From Chitinivorax sp. B (GTDB lineage Bacteria; Pseudomonadota; Gammaproteobacteria; Burkholderiales; SCOH01): a DNA stretch of 64,000 bases. Made by a program: the position numbers and the translations under genes. Positions 34,678 to 43,161 of this stretch are shown piece by piece; position 1 is the stretch's first letter; every line of letters begins with the position of its first letter. The stretch spans positions 62,001 to 126,000 of the forward strand of contig NZ_SCOH01000008.1 in NCBI RefSeq assembly GCF_005503445.1, in the 5' to 3' direction. Under the pieces are notes generated by a model, which saw nothing but the letters and a program-made list of their open reading frames with translations, did not search any database and was not told the DNA's origin.

Positions 34678-36005
34678 CACCCACTGAATCTCGCCGGTCT
34701 TTTTTGAAAGCCGGGGCAGCTGCCATGTTACTGACACTGACCCGAGTCGGCCACGCTGAAGGACAACCGGTCATTGCAGCCGTACGGGTATGGCCCGCCA
34801 GCGACTATACACGCGTAACACTGGAATCTACCGAAGCGCTCACCTTCAAGACCCTATCGATCAAAAACCCGGAACGGCTGGTGGTAGACATCGAAGGTGT
34901 GGACCTTTCCAAAGCACTGGAAAGCCTAGCTGATAAAGTGGGTCCAGATGACCCTTTCATTCAACGGCTGCGAGCAGGCCGCTTCAAACCGGGTGTAGTA
35001 CGCCTGGTACTGGATTTGAAAACCGAGGTCAAACCGCAAGTATTTACCATTCAACCCGTAGGCGAATACCAGCACCGACTGGTCATTGACCTGTATTCCC
35101 CAAGTAGTGCCGAAACCTTACTTGGGGCGGATAGCAAACCAAAGGATGAAGCTGCCAAATCAGCCCGCGATGACAAAGGTGACAAATCACCTACGCCGGA
35201 AAAAGACACCAGAACCGACACAACACAAGCCGAGAAGCCTACCAAGCGCGCAAGTGACGACGAAGAAGTTGACCGCCGCAAACTGGCGGTAGACCGGCTG
35301 ATTACCATCGTGATCGACCCCGGACATGGAGGTGAGGATCCTGGTGCAATTGGAGCCAGTGGAACCCGAGAAAAAGATGTGGTGCTGTCCATTGCCAAAA
35401 AGCTGAAAGAAACCCTGGAGAAACAGCCCAATGTGCGCGTTGTGCTGACGCGAGACGAGGATGTATTCATTCCACTTGCCGGACGTGTAGCAAAAGCCCG
35501 CAAGTTGAATGCCGACTTGTTCGTCTCAGTACATGCCGATGCATTCTTACGGCCAGAAGCCAGAGGCAGCTCCGTATTTGCACTATCAGAAAAAGGTGCC
35601 ACCAGCACGGCGGCCAAGTGGTTGGCAAAAAAGGAAAACGACGCCGACTTGATAGGTGGTGTCAAACTGGTCAACGTAAAAGATCGGTACTTGGCGCATA
35701 CTTTGTTCGATTTGACACAGACAGCGACAATCAATGACAGCCTAAAGCTTGGCAAAGCTGTTCTCGGTGAGCTGGGTGGCATCAACAAGCTGCATAAGGA
35801 TTCTGTTGAACAGGCGGGATTTGCAGTGTTGAAGTCACCCGATATCCCATCCATTCTGGTGGAAACAGCATTTATTTCCAATCCGGAAGAGGAACGCAAG
35901 CTGCAGGATGAGGATTACCAGTATAAGATGGCCAAAGCCATCAGCAATGGCATAAAACGTTACTTCGCAAAAAATCCGCCACTAGCCCGCACCCGGATTG
36001 CCTGA
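34647..36005 (+). CDS. amiC: N-acetylmuramoyl-L-alanine amidase AmiC (AMIN + Amidase_3, Tat signal)
   Basis: 452 residues. A twin-arginine motif (SRRSFLKAG, about residues 16-24) precedes a hydrophobic stretch, indicating Tat export. The AMIN targeting domain spans about 43-140. An acidic/Lys-rich linker of about 60 residues leads to the zinc amidase domain (about 215-445) with IDPGHGGEDPGAIG, SVHADAF and ILVETAFISN carrying the metal and catalytic residues. It cleaves peptides from peptidoglycan at the septum and would be activated by EnvC-type proteins. Confidence 0.94.
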   Translation: MPEPIYPTELTPTESRRSFLKAGAAAMLLTLTRVGHAEGQPVIAAVRVWPASDYTRVTLESTEALTFKTLSIKNPERLVVDIEGVDLSKALESLADKVGPDDPFIQRLRAGRFKPGVVRLVLDLKTEVKPQVFTIQPVGEYQHRLVIDLYSPSSAETLLGADSKPKDEAAKSARDDKGDKSPTPEKDTRTDTTQAEKPTKRASDDEEVDRRKLAVDRLITIVIDPGHGGEDPGAIGASGTREKDVVLSIAKKLKETLEKQPNVRVVLTRDEDVFIPLAGRVAKARKLNADLFVSVHADAFLRPEARGSSVFALSEKGATSTAAKWLAKKENDADLIGGVKLVNVKDRYLAHTLFDLTQTATINDSLKLGKAVLGELGGINKLHKDSVEQAGFAVLKSPDIPSILVETAFISNPEEERKLQDEDYQYKMAKAISNGIKRYFAKNPPLARTRIA

Positions 36006-36030
36006 TACTGGCCAAAGCCATATTCCCCTT

Positions 36031-36174
36031 AGAGCCTGTTCAAGGTCTGTGATGAGCGACCACCAGCGGGGTGAAGCGCAGCGCAAAAACTGGCGTGTAG
36101 GCGTGATACATGAGGATGTTGAGCAGCACATGAACCCCGATCGTGGTCGCGCAATAAGACATTGAACAGACTCT
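36031..36174. repeat. MITE-like element with inverted ends
   Basis: 144 bp bounded by 17-bp imperfect inverted ends (36031-36047 and 36158-36174, two mismatches; outer end AGAGCCTGTTCAA). Nested inside is a second perfect inverted pair GCGACCAC/GTGGTCGC (36056-36063, 36143-36150), so the whole unit can fold into a long hairpin. There is no coding capacity. The outer end resembles ends of IS5-like insertion sequences, and part of it recurs at 61587-61603. The rest of the 36006-36560 gap shows nothing certain. Confidence 0.6.
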
Positions 36175-36560
36175 TCATCATCTCAATACCGCTTTTCAAA
36201 GTATGGCCTTGAGCTGAATGAATCACTCAAGGTCACCCTTCTTCTCTGGCCCGCTCTTATCGATCTGCAACTGCTTTAATCCCGAATTGATCATGTCAAT
36301 TTCACACGGCCTCTCACGCTTTCTGCTGGCGGCCCTCTTACCTAATTGGCCCCCGGCTGTCATTGTTGACTGAAAAGCGTCGTTATTCCATGTAATATGG
36401 AATCAGATATGAATGCACACCCATGCTCGTTAGTCATACCCTATCGTTAGCGGTCACGGACATGGCAAGAGAAGTTTGTAACATGCGCGATTCCAAGATG
36501 ATCATTCCCACCACTTACCATGCATGCTCGCAGCGTTGCTACCAATCGCAGTAGCACGCC

Positions 36561-37844
36561 ATGACCCTACGTCTGAAATTCAATCTGGTTTTGTTCCTTG
36601 TCTGCCTGTGTAGCTTGGGTGGAACCAGCTATTACATTTATCGGTCGTTGTATCAGAATGCGTTGGAAGAAGTACGTCGTGAGTCACGTTTGCACATGGA
36701 AACTGCGCTCGCAGTACGCTTATACACCACACATCATGTGAAACCATGGTTTGACAAAGTAGCGCCCAACGAGCTGATTCCCCCCACTGTCCCGGCTTTT
36801 GCTGCCCGCCAAACAATGAGTGTGTTGCATGCGCGTTATCCTGGTTATGAATATCGCGAGGCAACATTGAATCCCACCAACCCAATCAATCGTGCAATGG
36901 GTTGGGAACGTGCACTGGTCGATCAATACCGCAGTGGCAAATTGACTGGTCAAGTTGAACACATCATTGAAGACAAGGGGGCACACGTACTCAAGGTGAC
37001 CCGTCCGATTCAAATCAATAACGAAAGCTGCCTCAGTTGCCATGGAGATCCGGCCAAAGCAGATCCGATGATGCTGAAACACTATGGCGACAAAGCTGGC
37101 TTCAACTGGCATTTGAATGAGATTGTGGGTGCCCAGATCATCACGGTACCTGCAAATGTACCATTGGAGCATGCTCGCAGCGCATTCGTCATGGCACTTG
37201 CCTCTCTGATTGCAGGGTTTGCCGCCTTGTTCATCGCGCTGAACGTGATGCTAAGCCTCGCCATCATCAACCCAATGAGCCGAACCAATGCCTTACTGGA
37301 ACACATGGCGGCCACAGATGGTTTGACTGGCTTGCTCAATCGTCGAAAATTCATGGAGAAACTGAATGAAGCCATTGAAACCAGCGGTGACGACCAGTTT
37401 CCGCTGTCAGTGATCATGTTCGATGTCGATCATTTCAAGCAGGTCAACGATAACCATGGCCACAAGACTGGAGATGAAGTACTACGCATCGTTGCGCACG
37501 CAGTCGGCAACCTGATCAAAGGTGGAGATAGCCTGGGTCGATTAGGGGGTGAGGAGTTTGCGGTGATTCTGCCGCATACCCCTCTGTCAGGGGCTGCCAC
37601 ACTGGCAGACGCCCTTCGCAAACATATTGCTGGGCTGTATTACCCAGCTGACCTGAAGATCACTGCAAGCTTTGGCGTGGCGTTGATGCGTGCGGGAGAA
37701 TCGGCCGACTCGGTGCTACACCGAGCCGACGATGCATTGTATGCAGCCAAACGGGCCGGCCGCAATCAAGTCATCTGCGCGCCAGATGCGGGAGAGACTG
37801 ATTCCCAGGACGTAACCAGTCATCCAGGAATGGATCACCGCTAG
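36561..37844 (+). CDS. diguanylate cyclase with periplasmic heme-motif (DUF3365/Tll0287-like) sensor
   Basis: 427 residues. A membrane helix (about 7-27) is followed by a periplasmic domain of about 180 residues. That domain contains FDKVAPNELIPPTVPAFAARQ and a c-type heme motif CLSCH (Cys157, Cys160, His161). A second helix (about 212-238) leads to a GGDEF domain with active-site GGEEF (329-333) and FDVDHFKQVNDNHGH. The layout matches the DUF3365 heme-sensor family. It should make c-di-GMP in response to a redox or gaseous signal at the heme, which is inference. It borders the nor genes and overlaps the convergent ParB-like gene by 74 bases. Confidence 0.88.
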   Translation: MTLRLKFNLVLFLVCLCSLGGTSYYIYRSLYQNALEEVRRESRLHMETALAVRLYTTHHVKPWFDKVAPNELIPPTVPAFAARQTMSVLHARYPGYEYREATLNPTNPINRAMGWERALVDQYRSGKLTGQVEHIIEDKGAHVLKVTRPIQINNESCLSCHGDPAKADPMMLKHYGDKAGFNWHLNEIVGAQIITVPANVPLEHARSAFVMALASLIAGFAALFIALNVMLSLAIINPMSRTNALLEHMAATDGLTGLLNRRKFMEKLNEAIETSGDDQFPLSVIMFDVDHFKQVNDNHGHKTGDEVLRIVAHAVGNLIKGGDSLGRLGGEEFAVILPHTPLSGAATLADALRKHIAGLYYPADLKITASFGVALMRAGESADSVLHRADDALYAAKRAGRNQVICAPDAGETDSQDVTSHPGMDHR

Positions 37845-38247
37845 GGCCGAAGGTGTTTTCAAACTGTTCCGCCAAGCCTGTCGGCACCACGACAGGCAAT
37901 TCATCCGCTCCAAGATTACGCAGGGCATACAACTGGTGACGGCCGGTATCAACCACCATCTGCTTGCTGACATCACGCCGGCGGGAATTCAATACTGGCA
38001 TGGTCAATGGACGGTTGGTTTCAATATCACGGAACACCCGGTTCAAGTTCTCCAGATCACCAATCAGGCTGGACAGGCTACCCCGGTCATGGGTGATGCG
38101 ATCGGCCAGCTTATCCAGACTTAGCGTCACCACACAACCATCTTCGTTCTCGAACAATCCTGCCAACAATGGGGGCAATAACTGCACCTCCCTGAAGCCC
38201 TGGTTGACCGGATTCGCCAATCTCACCACACAAGAGTTATATGTCAT
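37771..38247 (-). CDS. hypothetical protein with ParB-like segment, end of nor operon
   Basis: 158 residues from the ATG at 38247, which is preceded by GGAGGG. The protein is soluble. Residues about 90-125 read VSKQMVVDTGRHQLYALRNL followed by GADELPVVV. This resembles the GxHRxxAxxxLG-xxPVVV core of ParB-like nuclease folds, but I see no other ParB feature. The first half resembles no family I know. It follows norD on the same strand after about 90 bases, so it may belong to that operon. Its 3' end overlaps the convergent cyclase gene. Confidence 0.6.
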   Translation of the reverse strand: MTYNSCVVRLANPVNQGFREVQLLPPLLAGLFENEDGCVVTLSLDKLADRITHDRGSLSSLIGDLENLNRVFRDIETNRPLTMPVLNSRRRDVSKQMVVDTGRHQLYALRNLGADELPVVVPTGLAEQFENTFGPSGDPFLDDWLRPGNQSLPHLARR

Positions 38248-38336
38248 CACACCCTCCAATTGATTTATGTCAATTGGATTATTGGCATCATGAACAATAA
38301 AATCAAATGATTTCGACGTTACTGAGCAATTATATG

Positions 38337-40175
38337 CTAATGAATAGTAACAATGTTTTTGTATATATTTACCAGCCGAGCAGGTAACTGTGTCACATCA
38401 GATACGACGGTATATCCGTTTTTACCAAACAGGAAAGGCAGGTATTGTTGATGTTCGTTATCAACAGTGACACAAAATGGCAGCAGCCCCATGGCCCGAG
38501 CGGACTGCACCGCCTGACGGGTATCTTCCAGGCCGTAACGGCTATCGTACTGGTCCAGATCATTGGGTTTGCCATCCGTCAGCACCAGCAATAATCGCTG
38601 CGCAGCAGGTCGTTTTGACAATATGGCCGAGGCATGTCGAATAGCGGCACCCATACGGGTATAGAATCCGGGCCGTAAAGCCGCAAGTCGGCCACGTATC
38701 CGGTCATCGTAACGCTCGTCAAACCCTTTCAATAAGTGGCAGCGGACATGATGCCGGCGCACCGATGAAAAGCCGTACAAAGCATAACGATCACCCAATG
38801 CACAGAGTACTTCACTGAACAGGAACAACGCATCGCGGATGACATCGATCACCCGTTGCCGGTCACTCACCCACGCATCCGTCGACAGTGACAAATCTGC
38901 CAGCAGCAGGCTGGCAACGTCACGCTGGTGTGGACGAATGGCGCTGTACAGTGCAGGCTCGGTCATTAGCAGCCCGGTTGTCCGATCCGCCGCAAAACGG
39001 ACACAGGCGTCCAGATCCAATTCATCACCACTTGTTTGCCCCTTCAAGCGCAGGCGTTGCGGTGCCAGGGCCTGAAACTGTCGGCGTAATCGCTGTGCTG
39101 TTGGTTTCAGATGGAGTGGCAACGCACATGGAACCGCATCCCGCGACAGCATCATTTGAACCTGGCAATGATCCGGTTGCAACCGTTGCTGCCGGTAATG
39201 CCACTCTGGCAATAGGATGCCATCGGCCAGCACCAGGTCATCGTCCTGTTCCGATGGTAGATCCAGATCAAACTTCACTCGGCTGACACCTGCCCGAGCA
39301 TCCCTGGTCACACTCATCACATCCAGATCATCGGCAGCCTTAGCTGCATCGGCTTGCTCGTCCTCATCCAACGGGCGATTGACCTTGACGTACTCTGCCC
39401 AGGAAAACAGGCTTTCAGCACGAAACAACAGCATGAAGCCGTCTTTGCCATCCGGCATGTCAACCGCCTCGGCTTTACGCTTGCGGACACCACCAGATTG
39501 GCTGGCAGGCGTAGAAGAAGGTGCCTCTGGTATGGCCGAACCGGCCTGCCGCTTGCCGCCGGCTGTTACAGGAGCGGGATGTAGCCATAATGTAACTGGT
39601 TGTGGTGGTCGTCTACTACTAGGTAGAACCGTCACGCTTCCCGGCACCAGCAAAGCCTGACGAATGGCTTGCTCAACCCTTGCCTCATCAGTGGGCAACG
39701 CTACCGGATCAGGTCGAATCGCCAGATATGCCGCCACCAGCCGCTGATATCTCACTTGCAAGCCGGGCCAGACAGATAAGGTAGCAATCGTGGCCCGCTG
39801 ACCATGGACGAACCACATCACAGGCTCGACATCCGTTTGTGCCGCCAATGCAATCAACCAGAGATATAAATCACGATTGAGTACAAGATCGGGAAACACA
39901 TCGATACGCTCGGGCAAGAACAGCGTGTTGCCGTCAGTCCACGCGTATTCTTGATGAGTACCAATACCCGCAATACGTTCCAGCCAGTTTCGACGGGCGC
40001 CATGTTGTTCCGGTGTACCAGAGGCTACAGTCAACGCAGCGTCACCCCCCAGGGCGCGGAAGAAGATTGGGGCCATTCTGGCCATGTCCGACAAATTGAC
40101 ACGAGCTTCCGGGAAGCCACGATACGCGGCTTTCCTGATCAAGCGGTCCCACAAGCCACCAACGATCTCTTCCAT
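38337..40175 (-). CDS. norD: nitric oxide reductase activation protein NorD
   Basis: 612 residues with a C-terminal von Willebrand A domain. The MIDAS motif is in LLADLSLSTDAWVS, and LLLVLTDGKPNDLDQYDSRYG continues the fold. The length is normal for NorD. NorD works with the AAA+ protein NorQ to mature or activate the NorCB reductase, probably in iron insertion. In the operon it follows the bacterioferritin gene after 11 bases. The central region (about 200-240) is Ser/Arg-rich and probably disordered. Confidence 0.94.
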   Translation of the reverse strand: MEEIVGGLWDRLIRKAAYRGFPEARVNLSDMARMAPIFFRALGGDAALTVASGTPEQHGARRNWLERIAGIGTHQEYAWTDGNTLFLPERIDVFPDLVLNRDLYLWLIALAAQTDVEPVMWFVHGQRATIATLSVWPGLQVRYQRLVAAYLAIRPDPVALPTDEARVEQAIRQALLVPGSVTVLPSSRRPPQPVTLWLHPAPVTAGGKRQAGSAIPEAPSSTPASQSGGVRKRKAEAVDMPDGKDGFMLLFRAESLFSWAEYVKVNRPLDEDEQADAAKAADDLDVMSVTRDARAGVSRVKFDLDLPSEQDDDLVLADGILLPEWHYRQQRLQPDHCQVQMMLSRDAVPCALPLHLKPTAQRLRRQFQALAPQRLRLKGQTSGDELDLDACVRFAADRTTGLLMTEPALYSAIRPHQRDVASLLLADLSLSTDAWVSDRQRVIDVIRDALFLFSEVLCALGDRYALYGFSSVRRHHVRCHLLKGFDERYDDRIRGRLAALRPGFYTRMGAAIRHASAILSKRPAAQRLLLVLTDGKPNDLDQYDSRYGLEDTRQAVQSARAMGLLPFCVTVDNEHQQYLPFLFGKNGYTVVSDVTQLPARLVNIYKNIVTIH

Positions 40176-40186
40176 ACTTCAGCCCA

Positions 40187-40654
40187 TCACAGTTGAGACT
40201 GGATATAGTTCTGCTCACCCATCAGCCTGATCAACTTGAGCTGCTGTTCCAGCCAATGCGCGTGATCATTCTCGGTGTCATCCAGCATTTGTTTCAGAAT
40301 GTCGCGGGTAACATAGTCACCAGCAATCTCCACCACAGCAATTGCTTTGCGCAACGCATCAATGACTTCGTATTCCAGTGCCAGATCGTTCTCCAACATG
40401 CTCTGCACCGTGCTGCCAATACGTAGTGGATGTGCCGGCACCATGCCGGGCGTACCACCCAGGAACAAGATCCGACGGATCAGTTGATCGGCGTGCAGGG
40501 TTTCGTCTTCCATTTCGTGACCAATGCGGGCGAACAACTTGGTCAGGCCCCAGTCCTCATACATTCGGGAATGGATAAAGTACTGGTCACGCGCCATCAA
40601 CTCGCCGGCCAGCAGTGTGTTCAAAATATCGATAACTTGGGATTGTGTTTGCAT
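40187..40654 (-). CDS. bfr: bacterioferritin lacking the heme-ligand methionine
   Basis: 155-residue four-helix ferritin. All ferroxidase ligands are present (Glu18, Glu51, His54, Glu94, Glu127, His130). The residue that aligns with heme-binding Met52 of E. coli Bfr is Thr52 ([11 protein letters not shown]), so the 24-mer may not bind heme at the usual subunit interface unless mixed with another subunit. It oxidises and stores iron in the cytosol. It sits between the Fe-S membrane protein gene and norD, an unusual place for bfr. Confidence 0.93.
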   Translation of the reverse strand: MQTQSQVIDILNTLLAGELMARDQYFIHSRMYEDWGLTKLFARIGHEMEDETLHADQLIRRILFLGGTPGMVPAHPLRIGSTVQSMLENDLALEYEVIDALRKAIAVVEIAGDYVTRDILKQMLDDTENDHAHWLEQQLKLIRLMGEQNYIQSQL

Positions 40655-40668
40655 GAAGAACTACCGGG

Positions 40669-41679
40669 TTATGAACAGGATTGCTGTCCTCGCGCCTGCC
40701 GCGCATCCAATGCCGCTTCTGACGCTGCTTGAGCCTCATGCACCCAGTGCAGTAACGCCCCCTGCTGATTTGCCGTCTGAACCTGCGAACAGGTATCAAT
40801 ACACTGACCGCATTGCACACAGGCAAACATCAGTCGTTTCACGTTGCGCGGCTTCAGACGCATCGGACAAACATGATCACAGGCAGAGTAGCAACTGGCG
40901 CAATCGGCGGCGCGATGACGAGCGAAGCCTACCACCATCGCCCGCTTGTTGCCCATCCAAGCCAGACTTTGAAACAAACCGACAGCACAGGCATAGCGAC
41001 AGAACAGATGTCTGGCAAACAGGAATTCGATCAAAAAAGCGAGTGCTGCCGCCAGCAGAAAGATGGTCTGATTGCGTGTCAAGGCAACCCGGCACAGATT
41101 GCCGTAGATTTCAGCGGGAGGGAGCAGATAGGTCAGCAACACCACCGACCACAATGCAGCAAACCCTGCCGCCAATGGCAGTATCAGCCACCACCAGCGA
41201 GTATCGGGTTGAAAGGGTGAGCCATCTGGCTGCCGATTCGGTATCAGCTTGACATCCCATAGGCTTTGCTTGCCAATGGCACGATGCATGACCTGATTGA
41301 TGGTTTCCACCACAGAAAAATGCGGACACACCCACCCGCAATACAAGCGTCCCCATCGCCACGCCACATAAATTACAACGCCACCAATCAGCACCAGCGG
41401 TAGAAAACCACGCCAGACCAGATTCAATGCTGCGGCCTGTGTGCTGATCCGGCCAGCCAGCAAGTCATCCAACCCTAAGGTCCAGTTGTAGCCAAGCAAG
41501 ATGAAATGTTTCAGGTTGAGATCAAGCCGGAACAGATCAAACACAGGCGCCAACACAAACAGCAAGAAGAAACCGGCTTGCATCAGCAAGCGCCAGCGCT
41601 GTACCGGCCACCCCAGCCAGCCACGATGAACAATTACCACTGGCTGAATGGGAAATACACTGTGCAACGGCGCGTTCAT
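40669..41679 (-). CDS. membrane-bound ferredoxin of the NosR/NapH/CcoG type
   Basis: 336 residues from the ATG at 41679 (AGGTGG upstream). Five or six membrane helices surround the loop RLYCGWVCPHFSVVE, a CxxxCP-type signature of this family. The cytoplasmic C-terminus has two cysteine-rich clusters, CASCYSACDHVCP and CVQCGQCIDTC. Such proteins move electrons across the membrane or help copper/oxidase assembly. Being inside the norEFQ-D operon, it may supply electrons for NorCB maturation or activity; this is inference. It lacks the periplasmic FMN domain of full NosR. Confidence 0.85.
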   Translation of the reverse strand: MNAPLHSVFPIQPVVIVHRGWLGWPVQRWRLLMQAGFFLLFVLAPVFDLFRLDLNLKHFILLGYNWTLGLDDLLAGRISTQAAALNLVWRGFLPLVLIGGVVIYVAWRWGRLYCGWVCPHFSVVETINQVMHRAIGKQSLWDVKLIPNRQPDGSPFQPDTRWWWLILPLAAGFAALWSVVLLTYLLPPAEIYGNLCRVALTRNQTIFLLAAALAFLIEFLFARHLFCRYACAVGLFQSLAWMGNKRAMVVGFARHRAADCASCYSACDHVCPMRLKPRNVKRLMFACVQCGQCIDTCSQVQTANQQGALLHWVHEAQAASEAALDARQARGQQSCS

Positions 41680-41686
41680 AACGAGC

Positions 41687-42070
41687 TTACCACCTACGAA
41701 TACCAATTAACGGGTAGCGAAACTCTTGCCCTGCAGCAGCCCTGGACCAAGCATACAGCGCCATCAGAATCAAAGCGGAATGGCAGCAGATGAAATACAA
41801 CAGCAACACCACCCATGTCCCCGGCACCGTCAGCCCCCCCATACCGACAATCGATATCGACACCATGCCCAGCAGCACGCCTGCCCATATACTGGCCCAC
41901 ACCGCACCACGAACATGGCAACGTACCAATGCAGCCGAATGATGCCAGTGCCGTCGGGCAATCAATAGCAGTACCACAAATGCAACGCCTGGCAGTAAGG
42001 TGATGTTAAGCAGGTTCATCAACTGCGCACGTGCAGCCAACTGAATAGCGACACCATCGCGCATGATCAT
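41687..42070 (-). CDS. small membrane protein in the nor operon (DUF4870-like)
   Basis: 127 residues with three hydrophobic helices (about 18-38, 53-75, 82-108) and a C-terminus reading AGQEFRYPLIGIRRW, which recalls DUF4870 proteins; the family match is tentative. The ATG overlaps the norQ stop (ATGA), and the Fe-S gene starts 7 bases after its stop, so it is firmly within the operon. The function is unknown. Similar unnamed membrane genes occur in some nor clusters. Confidence 0.7.
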   Translation of the reverse strand: MIMRDGVAIQLAARAQLMNLLNITLLPGVAFVVLLLIARRHWHHSAALVRCHVRGAVWASIWAGVLLGMVSISIVGMGGLTVPGTWVVLLLYFICCHSALILMALYAWSRAAAGQEFRYPLIGIRRW

Positions 42071-42888
42071 CGCCCAAACCCGGCCAGAATCACTTCACGT
42101 AATGCCATCGCGGTATCCGGGTCGTCAGTCAACGGTTCAACCAGTGCCGCTTCACAAGCCGCAGCCGGCTCACAGCCAGCCCGAATCAAATTGGCGGCAT
42201 ACACCAACAGGCGTGTTGATGCCGCCTCTTCCAGGTCATGCCCAGTCAGCTTGCGCATGCGTTGTGCCAAATCCACCAACTGTGCTGCCACCTTGTCATT
42301 CACGCCGCTTTCAGCGATGACAATGCGGGTTTCCAGCTCGGGGGGAGGGAAGTCGAAGCCCAATGCGACAAAACGCTGCCGTGTCGAGGGCTTCAGACTT
42401 TTCAGCAAATTCTGGTAACCTGGGTTGTAGGACACCACCAACATGAACTCATCCGGTGCCTGCAATTGTTCGCCGGTGCGTTCGATTGGTAGCACCCGAC
42501 GGTCATCGGTCAACGGGTGCAGCACCACTGTCGTATCCTTGCGTGCCTCGACAATCTCATCCAGATAGCAGATCGCCCCTTGTCGAACAGCACGAGTCAA
42601 TGGGCCATCGGCCCAATAGGTTTGCCCATCACCAATCAGGTGCCGGCCTACCAGATCTGCTGCTGTCAGGTCATCGTGGCAGGAAACGGTAATCAGCGAC
42701 CTGCCCAGACGTGCGGCCATGTGTGCAACAAATCGGGTCTTACCACACCCCGTTGGGCCCTTGATCAATAGTGGTAGTCGATTGCGGTAGGCATGCTCGA
42801 ACAACTGGCACTCGCTACCCAATGGCTGGTAAAAAAGCGGGCTGCCAAGCCCTGCACTGTCCGGTGGCATTCCCGTGTCGTTCATCAT
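42067..42888 (-). CDS. norQ: nitric oxide reductase activation AAA+ ATPase NorQ
   Basis: 273 residues of the CbbQ/NirQ/NorQ MoxR-type group. The Walker A motif GPTGCGKT is in LPLLIKGPTGCGKTRFVAHM, Walker B in AICYLDEIVEARKD, and sensor-like VVSYNPGYQNLLKSLKPSTRQRF follows. It pairs with NorD to activate NorCB. The ATG at 42888 (or 42885) has GGAA upstream. The longer frame to 42975 overlaps the norF end and lacks similarity. Confidence 0.95.
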   Translation of the reverse strand: MMNDTGMPPDSAGLGSPLFYQPLGSECQLFEHAYRNRLPLLIKGPTGCGKTRFVAHMAARLGRSLITVSCHDDLTAADLVGRHLIGDGQTYWADGPLTRAVRQGAICYLDEIVEARKDTTVVLHPLTDDRRVLPIERTGEQLQAPDEFMLVVSYNPGYQNLLKSLKPSTRQRFVALGFDFPPPELETRIVIAESGVNDKVAAQLVDLAQRMRKLTGHDLEEAASTRLLVYAANLIRAGCEPAAACEAALVEPLTDDPDTAMALREVILAGFGR

Positions 42889-42905
42889 GCGTTCCAGAAT
42901 CCTAT

Positions 42906-43151
42906 TCAATATGCGATGGCAATCAAACCAAGTACCAGCAGCAACCAGCCATGCACCAAGCCTCGCCACAACCACTCCACCCGACGCAGGTCCATGAAGT
43001 GATCAATCACCAAATGCCCCTTGAGCAGCGTCACCCCCAACAGCCCAAATACCACCTGACGTCCAGTCATGCCGACCTCGCCAATGGCAAAGGTAGCCAG
43101 TGTCAGCAGTAATAAAACCATCCATAGCCCGGTCCGTGCTTTGATGTGCAT
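42906..43151 (-). CDS. norF: NorF (small cytochrome oxidase subunit IV-like membrane protein)
   Basis: 81 residues, three short helices, with the text FGLLGVTLLKGHLVIDHFMDLRR typical of prokaryotic subunit IV/NorF proteins. It sits between norE and norQ, 10 bases after the norE stop. NorE and NorF are accessory proteins that raise NorCB activity in Paracoccus and Rhodobacter; the mechanism is unsettled. Confidence 0.88.
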   Translation of the reverse strand: MHIKARTGLWMVLLLLTLATFAIGEVGMTGRQVVFGLLGVTLLKGHLVIDHFMDLRRVEWLWRGLVHGWLLLVLGLIAIAY

Positions 43152-43161
43152 CAGCTTTGCC

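Noticed and set aside
36286-36298. TTGA-N5-TCAA dyad upstream of the diguanylate cyclase
   Set aside because: The spacer is one base short of the FNR/Dnr consensus (N6 between TTGA and TCAA), so it does not fit the dimer.
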